Part shown: one piece after another, positions 7,924 through 9,136 of the stretch
How the letters are laid out: each line of letters starts with the position of its first letter
Numbering within the stretch: position 1 is the first letter of the stretch
NCBI GenBank assembly: GCA_036380435.1
Contig: DASVES010000041.1
Location: 1 to 9,136, forward strand
Length of the DNA: 9,136 nucleotides
DNA from: DASQDT01 sp036380435
GTDB lineage: Bacteria > Acidobacteriota > Blastocatellia > Pyrinomonadales > Pyrinomonadaceae
Direction: 5' to 3'
The notes under the pieces: model-generated
The model's database searches: none
What the model saw: the letters and a program-made list of their open reading frames with translations, nothing else
What the model was told of the DNA's origin: nothing
Position numbers and translations under genes: made by a program

Positions 7924-8637
7924 ATGGTATCTTTTCGCAAGAACAGGAATAAGAACGAAGTGGAAGAGACGATGGGGGCCGAAGAGACGCGCATCGAGGG
8001 ACGCGAGTCCGGGCAGGAGGGCGAGCGCATCCGCGTGACCGACCGCCGGCGCGTCCGCGCAGACGAGGAGGGCGGCGCGGCGGACGCGCGCGAAGACGGC
8101 CCGTCGGGCGCGCCCAGTCTGAAGCCGACTTACGTCGAGGAGTTGGAGACGCGCACACGCGCGGCCGAGCAACTGGCCCGCGAGGTGCAGGCGCGCTTCG
8201 AGCAGGTGAAGGCCGAACTCCGACGCGAGACCGACGAGCTGCGCCAGCGTCTCAATCGCAACGCCGACGAGCGCGCCGGGCGCGAGAAGGCGAACTTCGT
8301 CGCGGCGCTGCTGCCGGTCATCGACAATCTCCAGCGCGCCGTCGAGGCCGCCGAGGGCGGCGGCTCGAGGGAGTCGCTGCTCGACGGCCTGCGCGGCACG
8401 ATCAGCGGCTTCGAGGTCGCACTCACACAGGCCGGCGCCGAGCCGGTCGAGGCCGTGGGCCAGCGTTTCGACCCGGAGTTACACGAGGCCGTGGACACCA
8501 CGGAGGTGGATGCGGAACGCGACGGCATGGTGACGGCGCAGTACGGCCGCGGCTACCGCATGGGCAAACAGCTCCTGCGGCCCGCGCGCGTGCAGGTCGG
8601 CCGCGCGCGCGGCGAGGCGCAGGCGGCGACAGAGTAA
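7924..8637 (+). CDS. grpE: GrpE, nucleotide exchange factor of DnaK
   Basis: From the ATG at 7924 the protein has 237 residues. GrpE works as a cytoplasmic dimer that releases ADP from DnaK. An acidic/basic disordered N-terminus (about 1-68, with the phrase RIRVTDRRRV) is followed by a long coiled-coil helix (about 70-125), the core NFVAALLPVIDNLQRAVEAA (124-143), and the beta-wing domain with GQRFDPELHEAV (179-190) and GYRMGKQLLRPARVQV (210-225), all typical. The start is uncertain. ATG 7924 has no good Shine-Dalgarno, while ATG 7972 (M17) has GGAAGAG just upstream and would give 221 residues. The intervening codons are unusually AT-rich for this genome. dnaK and dnaJ are not adjacent within the window. 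Confidence 0.92.
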   Translation: MVSFRKNRNKNEVEETMGAEETRIEGRESGQEGERIRVTDRRRVRADEEGGAADAREDGPSGAPSLKPTYVEELETRTRAAEQLAREVQARFEQVKAELRRETDELRQRLNRNADERAGREKANFVAALLPVIDNLQRAVEAAEGGGSRESLLDGLRGTISGFEVALTQAGAEPVEAVGQRFDPELHEAVDTTEVDAERDGMVTAQYGRGYRMGKQLLRPARVQVGRARGEAQAATE

Positions 8638-8640
8638 AGA

Positions 8641-8755
8641 AGCTGTTAGCTGTTAGCTATTAGCTATTAGCTGTCAGCCCACGGCAGCCGCCGTGTTATA
8701 GGTTGAGCGTCGCAGCTCACGCTCTGTTTATTCGCTTTCTTAAAAGCTAACAGCT
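8641..8755. repeat. Heptad repeat and small hairpins between grpE and groEL
   Basis: AGC recurs exactly every 7 bases at 8641, 8648, 8655, 8662, 8669 and 8676 (units AGCTGTT x2, AGCTATT x2, AGCTGTC). An inverted fragment AGCTAACAGCT at 8745-8755 pairs with the first units over 11 bp. The spacer between them holds two short hairpins: CACGGC/GCCGTG (8680-8685 with 8690-8695) and GAGCGT/ACGCTC (8705-8710 with 8719-8724). The latter is followed by TGTTTATTC and could be a weak terminator. The word matches the hsp20-clpB spacer, but the inverted arm is shorter. Confidence 0.7.
8703..8732 (+). promoter_or_regulatory. Possible weak promoter before groEL
   Basis: TTGAGC (8703-8708), 18 bases, TTTATT (8727-8732): each box matches 4 of 6 consensus bases. 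It overlaps the hairpin at 8705-8724, so the two readings compete. No CIRCE operator is present around it. Listed because groEL usually has its own promoter. Confidence 0.22.
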
Positions 8756-8781
8756 ATTCAAAACGCAGAGGAGAAACCTAA

Positions 8782-9136
8782 GTGGCAGCGAAGGATGTGA
8801 AGTTCAGGGAAGAAGCGCGGGCGGCGATGTTGAAGGGTGTGAACACGCTGGCGAACGCCGTGCGCGTGACGCTCGGGCCTAAAGGTCGGAACGTCGTGCT
8901 CGGCAAGAAGTTCGGCTCGCCCGTTATTACCAAGGACGGCGTGACGGTCGCCAAGGAGATTCAGCTCAAGGACAATTACGAGAACATGGGCGCGCAGATG
9001 GTGCGCGAGGTCGCGTCGAAGACGAACGACATCGCGGGCGACGGCACCACGACGGCCACTGTGCTCGCGCAGGCCATCTTCCGCGAGGGCGTCAAGAACG
9101 TCACGGCCGGCGCCAACCCGATGTTGCTCCAGCGCG
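8782..9136 (+). CDS. groEL: GroEL chaperonin (60 kDa), N-terminal part, cut by the window end
   Basis: The first 118 codons of the double-ring ATP-driven folding chamber. The sequence begins AAKDVKFREEAR after a GTG start, with GAGGAG 8 bases upstream (8768-8773). It runs collinear with E. coli GroEL numbering as I remember it: TLGPKGRNVV from residue 30, D52 in TKDGVTVAKE, MGAQMVREVASKTND (69-83) and the ATP-site block GDGTTTATVLAQ (86-97) with D87. All visible belongs to the equatorial ATPase domain. No groES precedes it; the upstream gene is grpE, 144 bases away across a heptad repeat. It may be a second groEL, or groES may lie elsewhere; the downstream side is outside the window. Confidence 0.97.
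   Translation, partial: MAAKDVKFREEARAAMLKGVNTLANAVRVTLGPKGRNVVLGKKFGSPVITKDGVTVAKEIQLKDNYENMGAQMVREVASKTNDIAGDGTTTATVLAQAIFREGVKNVTAGANPMLLQR

Noticed and set aside
8641..8680. Regularly spaced short repeats resembling a CRISPR array
   Set aside because: Units are only 7 bases with no intervening unique spacers; this is a tandem heptad repeat.

Overview
The window is GC-rich bacterial chromosome with densely packed, convincingly coding genes, usable Shine-Dalgarno sequences and classical sigma-70-type promoters. Nothing in it fixes the taxon. High GC, an orphan-looking groEL, a cyclic-nucleotide-binding MscS protein and 7-base-periodic intergenic repeats would suit a free-living soil or thermal bacterium, and Acidobacteriota (Blastocatellia) is my best guess. 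That is an impression, not a demonstration.

Left part (1-1660, + strand): a tail of a repeat also seen at 7249-7345, a small inverted repeat, then an MscS-type channel fused to a C-terminal cyclic-nucleotide-binding domain. Its stop codon abuts a perfect 38-bp hairpin that serves as a bidirectional terminator for the converging gene cluster.

Middle part (1658-3773, - strand): a probable operon transcribed leftward, Lrp/AsnC-type regulator > EamA-family exporter (4-base ATGA overlap) > YfiT/DinB-fold metal enzyme. A good promoter (TTGGCA-N17-TACAAT) lies inside the longest possible regulator ORF and shows that the true start is internal (3708).

Right part (3849-9136, + strand): a heat-shock/chaperone cluster: hsp20 - clpB - hsp20 - grpE - groEL (groEL cut by the window edge). 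It starts from a strong promoter (TTGACA-N17-TATTAT). Small heat-shock proteins hold unfolding clients, ClpB (normally with DnaK/DnaJ/GrpE) disaggregates them, and GroEL refolds them, so the cluster gathers successive steps of one pathway. groES, dnaK, dnaJ and hrcA are not in the window, and no complete CIRCE operator was seen.

The most striking unexplained structure is in the spacers. Five spacers carry imperfect 7-base tandem repeats (three different 'words') and their inverted counterparts, so that they fold into hairpins. A sixth element is a 97-bp GC-rich palindrome. All four spacers inside the chaperone cluster hold one of these. In addition, the Shine-Dalgarno sequences of both hsp20 genes lie in short AU/GU-rich hairpins that resemble RNA thermometers.
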